A stretch of DNA of 64,000 nucleotides from Pseudobdellovibrionaceae bacterium. Its GTDB lineage: Bacteria > Bdellovibrionota > Bdellovibrionia > Bdellovibrionales > Bdellovibrionaceae. A program made the position numbers and the translations under genes. Location: the NCBI GenBank assembly GCA_030158485.1, contig JAOASS010000009.1, positions 62,001 to 126,000 of the forward strand. Reading direction: 5' to 3'. This document shows positions 15,535-25,190 of the stretch, in pieces; the first letter of the stretch is position 1; every line of letters starts with the position of its first letter. The notes below the pieces were generated by a model, which was given only the letters and a program-made list of their open reading frames with translations, was not told the DNA's origin and did no database searches.

Positions 15535-16524
15535 CTATTGCAATTCAGTTTTTATGAAATAAGGTAGATGGTATTTGTTCACCATGATTTCTCCGGCAAT
15601 GGCGGCTCCGTGGCTAAAAGAACTTCGATCAATATGAAATTTTGATACACCAATCGATTCTTTTATTTCGTATTGACCGTCGGTGGGTGCCGTTTTGTCA
15701 TTTTCAATGAGGACTTGGTAAATGTTCCTTTTTTTTAATAAAGAAAAAAGTTCTACCGGAGAAGACTTTACCAATGTCCGTAAATAAAACTCGTAGTCTT
15801 CTTGGTTTTTAAAATCCTGATATTTCATTTGAAAATTTCTCAAACTTTTAATTTTTCTTTGCTCGCTGTACGCTAAAGCGAAAGGCACGTTTCCAATTGC
15901 ACCCATGATAAAAAGACTTTTGAATCGATCGTCAACAGCCATTGCAAGCAAAGATGAAACGCTACCCACGCTTAGCCCAACAAGTCCAATTCGGTTTTTA
16001 TCGATCAAGACATTCTGAATCCGAGGATGATTTTCAACTCGAGGAAGTTGTTCAAGAACATTAACTAAACTTCTAAGGGCGACCGCTCCTTTTATCAATT
16101 GTTGATCAGCTAAAAGAACACCGTGTTCACTTGTATCAACTCCTTCATTGTTCACATGGGCAATGATGGTTGCAATGTTCATTTTACACATTTGTTGTAC
16201 GATAGATTTTTCGACAGCAGAAACACCTTCAATAGTAGGAACTGTTAAGACAACCGGAATCGGATTCGTGGATTGCGGCCAAGAAAATTTGAGTTCATAA
16301 GTTAGAACTTTTTCTGAAAAAGGATCTTTGACTGGATACGATAGCTCGAATAGGGCACAGTTAGCTTCGTCTTTCAGATATTTTAGTTTTGCTCCGCCTG
16401 TATAAGGCGACGGCTTCAACAGAGCAATTCTTGATTCAAGTTCTATTTCACTAATAGGTGAAAGAGGTTTTGCGCCGATAAAGAGGGGAAAAATTGAAAC
16501 AATAAAGAGAATAGATCTTTTCAT
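15535..16524 (-). CDS. Secreted alpha/beta hydrolase-like protein
   Basis: About 329 residues from ATG 16524, which directly yields a signal peptide (MKRSILFIVSIFPLFIGAK); an in-frame ATG at 16587 would add 21 residues with no ribosome site. The serine nucleophile elbow is seen as GLVGLSVGSVSS (GXSXG). A strand-loop before it (IIAHVNNEGVDTSEHG) and a late Asp/His region (ENDKTAPTDGQ, SSFSHGAAIA) fit a Ser-Asp-His triad. Probably a periplasmic esterase or peptidase; the substrate is unknown. The gene converges with the porin-like gene only 2 nt away. Confidence 0.75.
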   Translation of the reverse strand: MKRSILFIVSIFPLFIGAKPLSPISEIELESRIALLKPSPYTGGAKLKYLKDEANCALFELSYPVKDPFSEKVLTYELKFSWPQSTNPIPVVLTVPTIEGVSAVEKSIVQQMCKMNIATIIAHVNNEGVDTSEHGVLLADQQLIKGAVALRSLVNVLEQLPRVENHPRIQNVLIDKNRIGLVGLSVGSVSSLLAMAVDDRFKSLFIMGAIGNVPFALAYSEQRKIKSLRNFQMKYQDFKNQEDYEFYLRTLVKSSPVELFSLLKKRNIYQVLIENDKTAPTDGQYEIKESIGVSKFHIDRSSFSHGAAIAGEIMVNKYHLPYFIKTELQ

Positions 16525-16649
16525 GGAATCGAGTACTTTCTTTGTTAAAGAATTCATTCTAAAATAGCTATTTTGAATAGGGATCAATAGAAAATAAAAT
16601 GATTTTAATCAAAGAATGAAATCTTTACTATGAGGATCTCTTAAATTTG

Positions 16650-17153
16650 TTATAAATCGTTTTCGAAGTTTACATTTTGTTGTGATTGCATAGGCGGATT
16701 CTGAACAATTTTGTTATGTTGTTGAATCATTTCTAAATGGGACTGAATCACAGCTTTAATCTGGGCTTCGAATTGTATTTTTATTTTTTTAAGATTTGTC
16801 ATTTCTTCATAAGTGCGACCTATTGAGTCTCTTGCGTCACGAGTGATGAACTCTGCTTTTGTTCGAGCTTCATTTATAATCATTTTTGATTCTCGTTCTG
16901 CATCGACTCTCATCTTTTCAGCCATTTGTCCTGCTGTTGCGATTGTATCTTTTAAGATTTTATCGCGCTCTTTATATTCAAAAAGTTGATATTCTTTTTC
17001 TTTAAGTGATTCGCGAAGCTTGTTACGTTCTTGAATTACTTCTTCTAATTGCGATGAAATAATATATAGAAAATCGGTGACCTCTTGGAGGTCGTAACCC
17101 ATCATCCGCTTTGTAAAAAGCTTTTGTGATATTTCGAGAGGGGAAAGGTGCAT
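16650..17153 (-). CDS. divIVA: DivIVA-domain cell-shape/division protein
   Basis: Cytoplasmic coiled-coil protein of 167 residues. The N-terminal DivIVA signature (MHLSPLEISQKLFTKRMMGYD, then EVTDFLYIIS) is followed by two long coiled-coil blocks (about 30-60 and 70-140) and a Gln/Asn-rich tail. ATG 17153 has an excellent AAGGAGGA site. DivIVA family proteins bind negatively curved membrane and organise poles or septa; in Bdellovibrio a DivIVA homologue has been linked to progeny cell shape. It is the last gene of the maf-yggS-proC-divIVA block, a neighbourhood in which proC/yggS and divIVA cluster in many bacteria. Confidence 0.9.
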   Translation of the reverse strand: MHLSPLEISQKLFTKRMMGYDLQEVTDFLYIISSQLEEVIQERNKLRESLKEKEYQLFEYKERDKILKDTIATAGQMAEKMRVDAERESKMIINEARTKAEFITRDARDSIGRTYEEMTNLKKIKIQFEAQIKAVIQSHLEMIQQHNKIVQNPPMQSQQNVNFENDL

Positions 17154-17221
17154 AGATTCCTCCTTGAATCGGTGACCCAAACCTAATTCTAGTCTGGGCG
17201 AGGTTCAGCAAGCAAGGGCAA

Positions 17222-18061
17222 TCAAGAAGATTTCATCTGTCGATTAATTTCTTTATTACGAAGAGCCGCTTTTTCGAAGCTAATTCGTAAGGCTCTTTCC
17301 ATTTCAAGCTCTCGCATGGAATCTAATCCAGCGGATGTGACACCTTTTTTAGATGTCACTTTTCCTTGAAGCTCTTCTAGACTTTGGTCGATGTTTTGTT
17401 TTGCCATTAAGGCAGCACCTAAGAAAACCTCTTGAGTCATTCTTCTTGCGGCAGCGGAATCAAATCCGTGTTCTTCAAGCCAATCTTGCCAGTAAACCAT
17501 TAATTCATAAACAAATCCGGTACCAGCGCTACAGGCGATCATAAAAGATTCGAATTGATCTTCAGTATCCATACGGTGAACAGTTCCAAGACAAGAAAAC
17601 ATATCTTCCATCAAGTCTGGCAAACTTTCATCCGTGTCATCATTAACTAAGCAGCCGATGGATCCTTTTTGAATTAGCGATGGCGTATTAGGCATCAATC
17701 TAACTAAGCGGCATTGGGGTAAAATCTTTTCTAAAGTTTCGAGTCTTAATCCTGCGGCAAGGCTGACTACGATTTGTTTTTCATCAAAAAGTTTAGCAAT
17801 GGGCTCGATGGCGGGTGACAAGTCTTGAGGTTTCATAGCAAGAATGACGACATCACAGGTTTCCACTAAATCTTCATTGTTTGCACAAATTTGAATATTA
17901 TAAAGATCTCTGACTTTTTGTGGTTTTTGACTGGTCCGAGAGCTCACAAAAATTCGTGCAGGAGATACATTTCCAGATTGAAGCATGCCTTTAATCATGG
18001 CCTGTGCCATGTTGCCTGCTCCGATAAAACCAATTTTTAATCGAGTTTGAAGAAAAACCAT
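17222..18061 (-). CDS. proC: Pyrroline-5-carboxylate reductase
   Basis: Cytoplasmic enzyme for the last step of proline synthesis, reducing pyrroline-5-carboxylate with NAD(P)H. The Rossmann motif GFIGAGNMAQAMIKG lies at the N-terminus, and the C-terminal helical dimerisation domain carries the family block VTSKKGVTSAGLDSMRE (usually V.SPGGTT..G). The SKKG in place of SPGG is a small deviation near the substrate site. Length 279 is normal. The start ATG overlaps the yggS stop by one base (TAATG), so the two are coupled. Confidence 0.93.
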   Translation of the reverse strand: MVFLQTRLKIGFIGAGNMAQAMIKGMLQSGNVSPARIFVSSRTSQKPQKVRDLYNIQICANNEDLVETCDVVILAMKPQDLSPAIEPIAKLFDEKQIVVSLAAGLRLETLEKILPQCRLVRLMPNTPSLIQKGSIGCLVNDDTDESLPDLMEDMFSCLGTVHRMDTEDQFESFMIACSAGTGFVYELMVYWQDWLEEHGFDSAAARRMTQEVFLGAALMAKQNIDQSLEELQGKVTSKKGVTSAGLDSMRELEMERALRISFEKAALRNKEINRQMKSS

Positions 18062-18723
18062 TATGAGCTCCTATCGCCGAATACCGCAGTTCCTATTCTA
18101 ATGAGTGTCGCGCCTTCTTCAACTGCTACTTTCCAGTCTGAACTTGTTCCCATCGAGAGTTCTTTGAGTTTTAATTTTGTTGCCAAGAGTTTAAGCTCTT
18201 TGAAATACGTTCTAGAACTTTCAGGATTGTTCGATAGGGGAGGCATAGTCATCAAGCCTTTGATTTCAAGATATTTTAATTTTTGATAATCTTCCCATTT
18301 CTTTAAAAGTTCTTCTTTTGACTGCCCTGATTTTGTTTCTTCGTTCGCCAAGTTGATTTGTAATAAAATGGAAATTTTTAAATTATTTTTTTCAGCTCTT
18401 TTATTGAATTCAACTGCGGTTTCATAAGAATCTATCGAATGAATCAGAAAAAAGTGTCCTATTACCTTATTGATTTTATTAGTTTGAACTGGACCAATCA
18501 GATGCCAGCGAATTTGAGTAATTTTCAAACTTTGCTGTTTTTCCAGAGCTTCTTGGACGTAATTTTCTCCAAAATCCATTTGATTTTGTCGATAGGCTTC
18601 GTGAATTTTAGTGAGAGATTGTTTTTTGGATACGGCCACCAAGGTCACGGTTTCAGGGTCACGATTGCAATTTTGGCAAACTGAAATCAGTTTTTGGCGA
18701 AAATCTTCTAGTGGAGTTGTCAT
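18061..18723 (-). CDS. yggS: YggS/PLPBP family pyridoxal-phosphate homeostasis protein
   Basis: Single-domain PLP-binding TIM-barrel protein of 220 residues. The lysine region VTLVAVSKKQSLTKIHEAY, the block DFGENYVQEALEK, HLIGPVQTNK (usually HFIG.LQ.NK), GLMTMPP and the late LSMGTSSDWKVAVEEGATLIRIGTAVFG are all in canonical order. The family has no enzymatic activity but buffers PLP and affects amino-acid metabolism. It overlaps maf by 4 nt upstream and proC by 1 nt downstream. Confidence 0.94.
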   Translation of the reverse strand: MTTPLEDFRQKLISVCQNCNRDPETVTLVAVSKKQSLTKIHEAYRQNQMDFGENYVQEALEKQQSLKITQIRWHLIGPVQTNKINKVIGHFFLIHSIDSYETAVEFNKRAEKNNLKISILLQINLANEETKSGQSKEELLKKWEDYQKLKYLEIKGLMTMPPLSNNPESSRTYFKELKLLATKLKLKELSMGTSSDWKVAVEEGATLIRIGTAVFGDRSS

Positions 18724-19313
18724 TTATGAAGGGCCCAATTTTTTTTATTTAAAATATCCACAATAATTTCCACAGGCAGGCCCACGACATTTGTCCAGGA
18801 TCCCACAGTTTTTTTAATGAAGTTTCCACCCAAACCTTGAATGGCATATCCTCCTGCTTTATCGAAAGGCTCCTTTGTTTGGACGTAATCATAGATTTCT
18901 TGGTCACTCAGTTCTTTAAATTCAATTAAAGTCGTTTCAAGATGAGATACAAAGTCTCCTGTGACTGATTCTTTTAGAAAAAGTGCTGTTTTAACTTCAT
19001 GAAAAGAACCAGACAGAAGTTTTAGAAAAGCAATCGCTTGACGTTCGTCCTGTGGTTTTCCCAGAGCTTTTCCGTGGATGACAACCTCAGTATCTGCCGC
19101 AAGGACTAAAAAAGGGTCTTTATGAATTTGAAGATAATCTTGAAAAACTGTTTCAGCCTTTCGTCTAGATAGATCACGAAGTTGATCATCTAGAGTCATG
19201 TTTTCATCAAAAGTTTCCGATATTTGAGAGGGATGGACCAGAAAATAAAAACCAGCATCTTGAAGGAGTTGGCGACGGCGAGGTGAAGCTGAAGCGAGCA
19301 CCAGTTGGAACAT
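18720..19313 (-). CDS. maf: Maf-like nucleotide pyrophosphatase
   Basis: Cytoplasmic house-cleaning nucleotide pyrophosphatase of 197 residues. The signature LVLASASPRRRQLL lies at the very start, with ETFDEN, VLAADTEVV, GKPQDERQA and a late FDKAGGYAIQG in family order. ATG 19313 is chosen because it puts the conserved motif at residue 3; an upstream TTG at 19331 is less likely. Its stop overlaps yggS by 4 nt. It is divergent from the TadC-like gene across only 28 bp, so both promoters are compressed into that gap or the adjacent coding sequence. Confidence 0.93.
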   Translation of the reverse strand: MFQLVLASASPRRRQLLQDAGFYFLVHPSQISETFDENMTLDDQLRDLSRRKAETVFQDYLQIHKDPFLVLAADTEVVIHGKALGKPQDERQAIAFLKLLSGSFHEVKTALFLKESVTGDFVSHLETTLIEFKELSDQEIYDYVQTKEPFDKAGGYAIQGLGGNFIKKTVGSWTNVVGLPVEIIVDILNKKNWALHK

Positions 19314-19341
19314 ACTTACACTTGAACACAAAGAGGATGAT

Positions 19342-20250
19342 ATGGGAAGTGCTGAATGGATTCTAATTTTAGGTTTGATCTTTGCGGGTCTTGCCGTTTA
19401 TTTATTCATGAGCGCTATTCTTGGAAATCAAACTGACAAGCAGCAATTGAGTTGGGCAAATAACTCTGAACCTGTAAAATCAAAAAGTGGAATTATTAAT
19501 TTATCGAGGCCCTTGATTCACCAATTTACTTTGCAACATGCTTTGAGAATACAAAGCGTGGGTTATCGTAAGCGTGTTGCCCAAAAAATTAAAACAGCTG
19601 GTTTGGGACGGGAACTCAACGTAGATGAGTTTATTGGGATGCAAATTCTTTGGGCATTTTTCTTTCCAGGATTTTGTGCTGTTATGAATTTTGCTCTTGA
19701 GATGGGCTTTTCGAATATGATGATCGGTATCCTTGTTCCATTCGGTTTTTATTTACCCATGCTACATGCTGGCGGAATGAAAAAGCAGCGGGAGCTGAAT
19801 GTTAGAATGGATATGCCGTTTTATATTGATTTATTGGCGCTTTCTGTTGAAGCGGGTCTTGATCTTTTTCAAGCGATTCAAAAAATAGTCGATAAAGCTC
19901 AAGGAACAGAAAGTGTCTTGGCTGATGAGTTGGCAATTGTTTTACGAGACATACAAATCGGTTCTTCCAAAGAACAAGCGCTAAAAGAATTGGGTGAACG
20001 TCTTGACATGCCAGAAATGACCAGTTTCGTAGCCGTTTTAATTGACGCCGGAAGATCAGGCGCACCAATCGGAAGTGTTTTAAAAGATCAAAGTAATCAA
20101 ATGAGAATGGAAAGATTTGTCAGAGCTGAAAAGTTAGGAGCAAAAGCATCTCAATCAATGCTTATTCCGATGATGCTCTTTATTGTTCCAGCTGTTTTTA
20201 TTATGGTTTTAGGGCCGGTGGCTTTAAGTTTTATTTATGGGAAAAAATGA
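19342..20250 (+). CDS. TadC-like type II/IV secretion inner-membrane platform protein
   Basis: Inner-membrane protein of 302 residues with a T2SSF/GspF-type domain. It has an N-terminal membrane segment (about 5-25), paired helices near 100-140 (ILWAFFFPGFCAVMNFAL, IGILVPFGFYLPML), the cytoplasmic T2SSF core (MPFYIDLLALSVEAGLDLFQAIQ, then LRDIQIGSSKEQALKELGERL) and a C-terminal hydrophobic segment (MLFIVPAVFIMVLGPV). This is the usual TadC layout in Flp/Tad pilus or related secretion machines. No TadA ATPase or TadB is in the window, so the gene may be a displaced part of such a system. It overlaps the DUF192 gene by 4 nt. Confidence 0.85.
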   Translation: MGSAEWILILGLIFAGLAVYLFMSAILGNQTDKQQLSWANNSEPVKSKSGIINLSRPLIHQFTLQHALRIQSVGYRKRVAQKIKTAGLGRELNVDEFIGMQILWAFFFPGFCAVMNFALEMGFSNMMIGILVPFGFYLPMLHAGGMKKQRELNVRMDMPFYIDLLALSVEAGLDLFQAIQKIVDKAQGTESVLADELAIVLRDIQIGSSKEQALKELGERLDMPEMTSFVAVLIDAGRSGAPIGSVLKDQSNQMRMERFVRAEKLGAKASQSMLIPMMLFIVPAVFIMVLGPVALSFIYGKK

Positions 20251-20594
20251 TGAAGTTGAAAAATGCAATAAACTCACAAGTTATATTTGAAAATCTTGTT
20301 TATGCGGAATCTTATGTGACGCGTACAGTGGGCTTATTAGGTAAATCAGGTTTACCTGCAGAAGAAGCGCTTTACTTTCCTCGTTGTAATGCGATTCATA
20401 CTTTTTTTATGAAATTTTCAATTGATTGTGTGTTTGTTGATAAAAAAGGCGCAGTTCAAAAAATATATCACGAATTAAAGCCATGGCGTTTTGCTGGTCC
20501 CGTATGGGGGGCAACTGCAGTGATTGAAATGGCGGCAGGAATGGCAAAAAGTAAAAATTTAAAAATCGGAGACATCTTAGAATGTGGGCCTTGA
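20247..20594 (+). CDS. DUF192 family protein
   Basis: A 115-residue protein matching DUF192: the Leu-Gly start (RTVGLLGKSGLPAEEALYFPRC), NAIHTFFMKFSIDCVFVDKKG, and a late VIEMAAGMAKSKNLKIGDI. The family core is a small beta-barrel of unknown function. Unlike many members it has no signal peptide, so it should be cytoplasmic. It sits between a TadC-like gene and an FHA gene with overlaps of 4 nt upstream and 13 nt downstream, suggesting it is co-translated with the secretion operon. Confidence 0.85.
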   Translation: MMKLKNAINSQVIFENLVYAESYVTRTVGLLGKSGLPAEEALYFPRCNAIHTFFMKFSIDCVFVDKKGAVQKIYHELKPWRFAGPVWGATAVIEMAAGMAKSKNLKIGDILECGP

Positions 20595-22192
20595 GACTGC
20601 TCAACGGAGCCTCAGCTGGAAAAGTTTATAACCTGAAGAGTGGAAAAAATCTTTTAGGCAGAGCTGCGTCTTGTGATATTCACATTCCAAGTAATGGTAT
20701 TTCTAAAGAACATTGCGAAGTAAATGTCTATCCAGATAAAATTGTAGTGGCCGATTTAAAGTCTTCAAATGGAACTTTTCTAAATGGCATTCGAGTTCAA
20801 AGTGCGACCATGAGACTTGGTGATAAAATGGGCGTACATGATGTCATTTTTGATATCGTTCCGTCCCAAGAACCTCAAATTCGAGCCCCAGCAAGAATCA
20901 AGTCACAAAAAAAACTACAAGCCCTTCAAACTGCACAAAATAAAATTTCACAAGGACAACTTTCTGCTAATTTGAATTCGCAAAGTTTAGATACTCCGAC
21001 GGCAGCGGCAACGCCTCAATATCGAAATATATTTGAGCAAGGTGGGGCACAAGCTGAAGAGTTTTTAGAAAAAGTGGCACTGCCAGGAATTTATAAACTT
21101 CCACAGTGGTTTGAGTTTCGTTGGGTTGTTGGTGGCTTTGTTATCATTTTTATATTCGCAGTGACCCTTTTATCAATGATTCCAACATTCAGAAGCGCAA
21201 AAGAAAGTGGTATTGGTGAAAGTTTACGGCGGGCTATGTCTGTTGCCAGACACTTAGCAGAAATTAACCAAAAAGCATTATTGGATGGCCAGTATGGCAA
21301 TCTCAGCACTCATAGTGCAGAACTTGAAGAAGGTGTTAAAGACGTCTTTATTGTGCAAAAATCAGATGGAATGATTCTGGCTCCTGCATCACGTGCTGGG
21401 CGTACTTCAAGTGCTCCATTTGTACACAAAGCTCGAGCTGAAGATAGGCCTTTGGCCGAAGAAATCAGTCAGACTGAAATCGGGGCAAGCGCACCCATTG
21501 GGCAATTTGATCCAGCAACAGGTCTACCCAGTATTAAAGGTTATGCTATTATTATTTATGATGTTAGTGGAATGGCATTGGATCAAAGTCGCGCCATCAG
21601 TTTGTTTATGCAGATTCTTTTGATTGCTTCTGCGTTGGGTGGTGTTTTATTTTTCTTTCTGTCCAAATTAGTTGAGAAACCTGTTCGAGAGCTTAATATT
21701 CAATTAGACCATGCAATGAGAGAGCGTCGGGATAATATTCAGATTCCGTACTTATACCCTGAATTTCAAGCATTAATCGGAAACGTCAATTCTCTTTTAT
21801 CAAGAGCTTTACATTCTGACCCACAAGCTTCGGCTCAGCAGCAAACAACCAGCGCAGACCACCAACAAGAAGCTTATAATTTAGTTTCAATATGTGGTGT
21901 TCCTGCAATTGTTGTCGGTCCCGATGAGATCGTTTGGTGTCATAACGAAAAATTTGTACAACTTGTCGGATGGAGCGGGGTCGGTACAAGTTATAAGTCT
22001 ATTCCAGATTCGGCACTTCAGCAGAATTTTGAAGGATTAATTCGAAAGTGCCAAGAATTGCCACTGACTCCGCACTCAGATACGCTGGATTTCTCTGGAC
22101 ACAGTTGTCAAATTCAAATGACTGTTTTCATGAATTACGGTCAACCGCAATTCTATGTCACAACAATTGTTCCAGCTGGAGGCGATGCATGA
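20582..22192 (+). CDS. Membrane FHA-domain sensor-like protein
   Basis: Protein of 536 residues. An N-terminal FHA domain (about 5-95; LLGRAASCDIHIPSNGISKEHCEV, SSNGTFLNGIRV) predicts cytoplasmic phospho-threonine binding. After a Gln/Ala-rich linker there is a membrane segment (about 182-205), an extracytoplasmic loop (about 206-340), a second membrane segment (about 342-362), a short HAMP-like helix and a PAS-like C-terminal domain (ICGVPAIVVGPDEIVWCHNEKF). It has no kinase or output domain. The layout suggests a transmembrane adaptor for Ser/Thr-phosphorylation signalling. It overlaps the next FHA gene by 4 nt. Confidence 0.85.
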   Translation: MWALRLLNGASAGKVYNLKSGKNLLGRAASCDIHIPSNGISKEHCEVNVYPDKIVVADLKSSNGTFLNGIRVQSATMRLGDKMGVHDVIFDIVPSQEPQIRAPARIKSQKKLQALQTAQNKISQGQLSANLNSQSLDTPTAAATPQYRNIFEQGGAQAEEFLEKVALPGIYKLPQWFEFRWVVGGFVIIFIFAVTLLSMIPTFRSAKESGIGESLRRAMSVARHLAEINQKALLDGQYGNLSTHSAELEEGVKDVFIVQKSDGMILAPASRAGRTSSAPFVHKARAEDRPLAEEISQTEIGASAPIGQFDPATGLPSIKGYAIIIYDVSGMALDQSRAISLFMQILLIASALGGVLFFFLSKLVEKPVRELNIQLDHAMRERRDNIQIPYLYPEFQALIGNVNSLLSRALHSDPQASAQQQTTSADHQQEAYNLVSICGVPAIVVGPDEIVWCHNEKFVQLVGWSGVGTSYKSIPDSALQQNFEGLIRKCQELPLTPHSDTLDFSGHSCQIQMTVFMNYGQPQFYVTTIVPAGGDA

Positions 22193-23268
22193 GTGCAGCA
22201 CCAGCCATAAAATCAAGACCAAAATTCAGACTCAAAATTATTTCAGGACCACATCAAAATGAGGTTCATGCACTTGATCAAGATCTGATTAAAATTGGTC
22301 GTGGTGATGATAATACTATTCAGTTGCCTCGAGATGCTAGAATCAGCCGTCATCATATCGAAATATTTTGGACGGGATTTGGTTTTAAAGTTAAAAATTT
22401 ATCTCAAAAAAACTTTGTTATGGTGAATGAAAAAGTTGTTCACGAAGAGTCTTTGAATCCAGGAACTAAAATTCAGTTAGGAGAGACTCTGATTGAAGTA
22501 TTTGAGGAAGGTCCCATTTTAGTTTCGACAAATATCGAGCAGAATCCATCCCAATCTATTCAAAAAAATCAATCTCTGTCTATTGCGCAAGTTAGGGCTG
22601 CGGCAGCTGCAGTGTCTGTTTCTATTGGGACTTCGTCTACGATGCAATCTGTTCAGACAAAACCAATGGAGCCTTTCGCATATTCGGCACCACGCAAGCA
22701 AAAAGAAAAACAGCAGAATTACAAACCAATTCAGTCAAATTCAAGATCCACATTTTACTTAATTGTAGCAGCTGTTGTGGGTCTGGTTATATGGCTTGCT
22801 AGCCAAGATACGAAGCCAAAAGAAAAACTCACTTTTAGATCATCTCAACAAGTAGAATATGATCGCTTACAAGTTGAAGCTGAAAAGCTGAAGCTTGAAG
22901 AAAGGCTCAGCTCTCAAAACAATCAGCTCGTCAGGCAGTCTCAAGAAAATTTAGTTAAAGGTTTTCGAGATTTTCAACAAGGTAATTACATCAGAGCAAA
23001 AGAAAATTTCGCTTCAGTTCTAATCAAAGATCCAGAAAATGATTTAGCAAAAAGATATTATCATCTATCGGGCATTAAATTTGATGAATTATTACAGTTT
23101 AATATTCTACAAGGTCTTCGTTATCGCGAAAAAAAGAACTATCGACTTTGTCGTTCAAGTTTTCAGTCAGCACTCGTAATGATTCAGAATAACAATAGGC
23201 ACCCCAAATACAGAGAAATTAAAGACTATTTTGATGAATGCAATTTAGGCCTCGAAGGAAGATTCTAA
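22189..23268 (+). CDS. FHA-domain membrane protein with TPR-like C-terminus
   Basis: 359 residues from ATG 22189, which overlaps the preceding stop (ATGA). The FHA domain (about 15-105) shows KIGRGDDNTIQLPRDARISRHHIEI, with KNFVMVNEKVV replacing the usual SxNGTxVNG loop. A Ser/Gln/Ala-rich linker leads to one membrane segment (STFYLIVAAVVGLVIWLAS, near 192). The rest is helical with TPR-like spacing (GFRDFQQGNYIRAKENFASVL, then ILQGLRYREKKNYRLCRSSF), predicted outside the cytoplasm. Its stop and the next start share a base (TAATG). Likely a structural or scaffolding part of the same membrane complex as the two other FHA proteins. Confidence 0.82.
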   Translation: MSAAPAIKSRPKFRLKIISGPHQNEVHALDQDLIKIGRGDDNTIQLPRDARISRHHIEIFWTGFGFKVKNLSQKNFVMVNEKVVHEESLNPGTKIQLGETLIEVFEEGPILVSTNIEQNPSQSIQKNQSLSIAQVRAAAAAVSVSIGTSSTMQSVQTKPMEPFAYSAPRKQKEKQQNYKPIQSNSRSTFYLIVAAVVGLVIWLASQDTKPKEKLTFRSSQQVEYDRLQVEAEKLKLEERLSSQNNQLVRQSQENLVKGFRDFQQGNYIRAKENFASVLIKDPENDLAKRYYHLSGIKFDELLQFNILQGLRYREKKNYRLCRSSFQSALVMIQNNNRHPKYREIKDYFDECNLGLEGRF

Positions 23269-25190
23269 TGACGAAATTCATCATCAGGCAAAAAGGCCAG
23301 GTTCTAAATGAAGTAATACTCGACTCTTCACAATCTTGGGTTGCGGGACGAAAGCATGATGCCGATATTTATCTTGATAGCGAAAAAGGAATATCACGAG
23401 AACATTTTAGAATATTCCAAGAAAATGGTGTATGGAAAATCGAAGTTCTGTCTAAGCTCAGTACCATGACGTCTAACGGAGAAGTCATCACGGCAGTCAA
23501 TTTAAGTTCAGGTATGATGTTTTCATTGCCACCATATGAATTTGAATTTGTTGTGACCGAAGAAAACTCTGAAGCACACTCAGTCAGTGAAGTAATCCCA
23601 GAGTCCATTAGTTTTTCAGATCGAACAGTCGTTCATAAAGTCAACTTATCAGCATATATTAAAATTATTAATGATGAAGGCGATATTCAGCAAAAAATAA
23701 AATTAGAAGGCGGAGACACTTGGGTCGCAGGACGTGATGTGAATGCTCAAATTATGATTTCAGATCATAAAGTAAGTCGACGACAATTTGAAATACGAAA
23801 AACAACATTAGGTTATGAAATAGTCGACTTGGGCAGTGTGAATGGTACTTTTATAAATGAAAAAGTGCTTGAAGCAGATGATACAGTTATTCTGAAGAGC
23901 GGGGATATAATTCGTGTTTTGGATCATCAGTTAGTATTCGAAATTTTAGATCCTAATTTTTTTGATAAAATTGAAAATTTGCCAGCATTAAATGAACCCA
24001 TAGAGGAAGAAGAATCGGATTTTTTACCGATGAATATTTCGGAGGAAATTCAGCCGCCGCCATCTGATCTCTATGGAACAGCTCAACCTCAAATCGAGCC
24101 AATTCAAGATCCGGCAGCAGTTCGAACTAAAAGAATGAGAATTGGTTTAATCGCAGTCATTTTGCTTGGGGTCATTTTTTACTTATCACAGAATACTTCA
24201 GACACAGATGAACTATCGAATGTTGCCCCTGCTGGAGCGGATCCTTTATCCGCCCTGACTTCTCAACAAAAAAGTGAGTACAAACAGTCTTTAGAGCTCG
24301 CAAAGCGGTATCATATGGAAGGAAATTATAATCTCTCTTTATCTGAAACAGAAGAACTCGCAAAAAAGTTTAGTGTGAAAGATCCAGAACTTGAAAGGGT
24401 TAGAAATACGGCTCAAGCTGCAATTGAATCGCAAAAGCTTTTAATCAAACAAGAAAAAGAAATAAAAGAACGCGAACAAATGGAAGCTCGGATCATGTCT
24501 GTTGTTGATTCTTGTGGAAAAGACTTAAGTCGATTTAATCGAGAAGAAGACCTTGATAATTGCTTAGTTGAAGCCCTTCAATTAAATCCGACTCATTCCA
24601 AAATTTCTGATCTCAAAATCAAAATGCAAGCGTTGATGGTTGAAAAAGAAGCTCGCTTGAGACAAAAAGCAGACTACAATAGAAGAGTCAGTCAGCTTGA
24701 AAATATGTACCAATTAGCTCGTAAAATTGAAAACGAAGATGATTACATTAAAACAATTGCGACTTACAGAAAAGTAATTGGGTCAACTCTTCCAGATCCT
24801 AAGGGTCTTAAAAACTTGTCGGAAAAAAGACTCGCACAATTAAAAATTAAAATGGATAAAAAAATAAAAGATTACGAATCCCAGTCGGTAGATTTCAGAA
24901 AAAAGCAAGAATTAAAGCAAGCTATTATGGTTTTAAGAGCTGCAGTGAAAATTGATCCAACTCGTGAAGATTTAAAAGATAAAGCAGATGAAATTAAGAA
25001 TGAACTTCGGAAAGTGATGATGGTTTATTATCAAGAAGGTGTTTTGGAAGAAAGCTTCGGAAACGTTGAGGGCGGGGACAACCGTATTGGCGCGAAAGAA
25101 AAATGGAAAAAAATTCTGGAATTGGATGTGACGGACGGAGAATACTACCAAAAAGCCTATATCAAATTAAAAAAATACGGGGCTACATAA
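23268..25190 (+). CDS. Double FHA-domain membrane protein with coiled-coil C-terminus
   Basis: 640 residues from ATG 23268. Two FHA domains: the first is weak (WVAGRKHDADIYLDSEKGISREHFRI), the second classic (WVAGRDVNAQIMISDHKVSRRQFEI, GSVNGTFINEKVL). An acidic linker precedes one membrane segment (IGLIAVILLGVIFYLSQ, near residue 290). The remaining 330 residues are helical, with TPR-like pairs and Lys/Glu-rich coiled coil. Topology matches the neighbouring FHA protein. Its stop overlaps the next start by one base. Three consecutive FHA proteins with TadC and a PP2C-like protein suggest a phosphorylation-controlled envelope machine (inference). Confidence 0.85.
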   Translation: MTKFIIRQKGQVLNEVILDSSQSWVAGRKHDADIYLDSEKGISREHFRIFQENGVWKIEVLSKLSTMTSNGEVITAVNLSSGMMFSLPPYEFEFVVTEENSEAHSVSEVIPESISFSDRTVVHKVNLSAYIKIINDEGDIQQKIKLEGGDTWVAGRDVNAQIMISDHKVSRRQFEIRKTTLGYEIVDLGSVNGTFINEKVLEADDTVILKSGDIIRVLDHQLVFEILDPNFFDKIENLPALNEPIEEEESDFLPMNISEEIQPPPSDLYGTAQPQIEPIQDPAAVRTKRMRIGLIAVILLGVIFYLSQNTSDTDELSNVAPAGADPLSALTSQQKSEYKQSLELAKRYHMEGNYNLSLSETEELAKKFSVKDPELERVRNTAQAAIESQKLLIKQEKEIKEREQMEARIMSVVDSCGKDLSRFNREEDLDNCLVEALQLNPTHSKISDLKIKMQALMVEKEARLRQKADYNRRVSQLENMYQLARKIENEDDYIKTIATYRKVIGSTLPDPKGLKNLSEKRLAQLKIKMDKKIKDYESQSVDFRKKQELKQAIMVLRAAVKIDPTREDLKDKADEIKNELRKVMMVYYQEGVLEESFGNVEGGDNRIGAKEKWKKILELDVTDGEYYQKAYIKLKKYGAT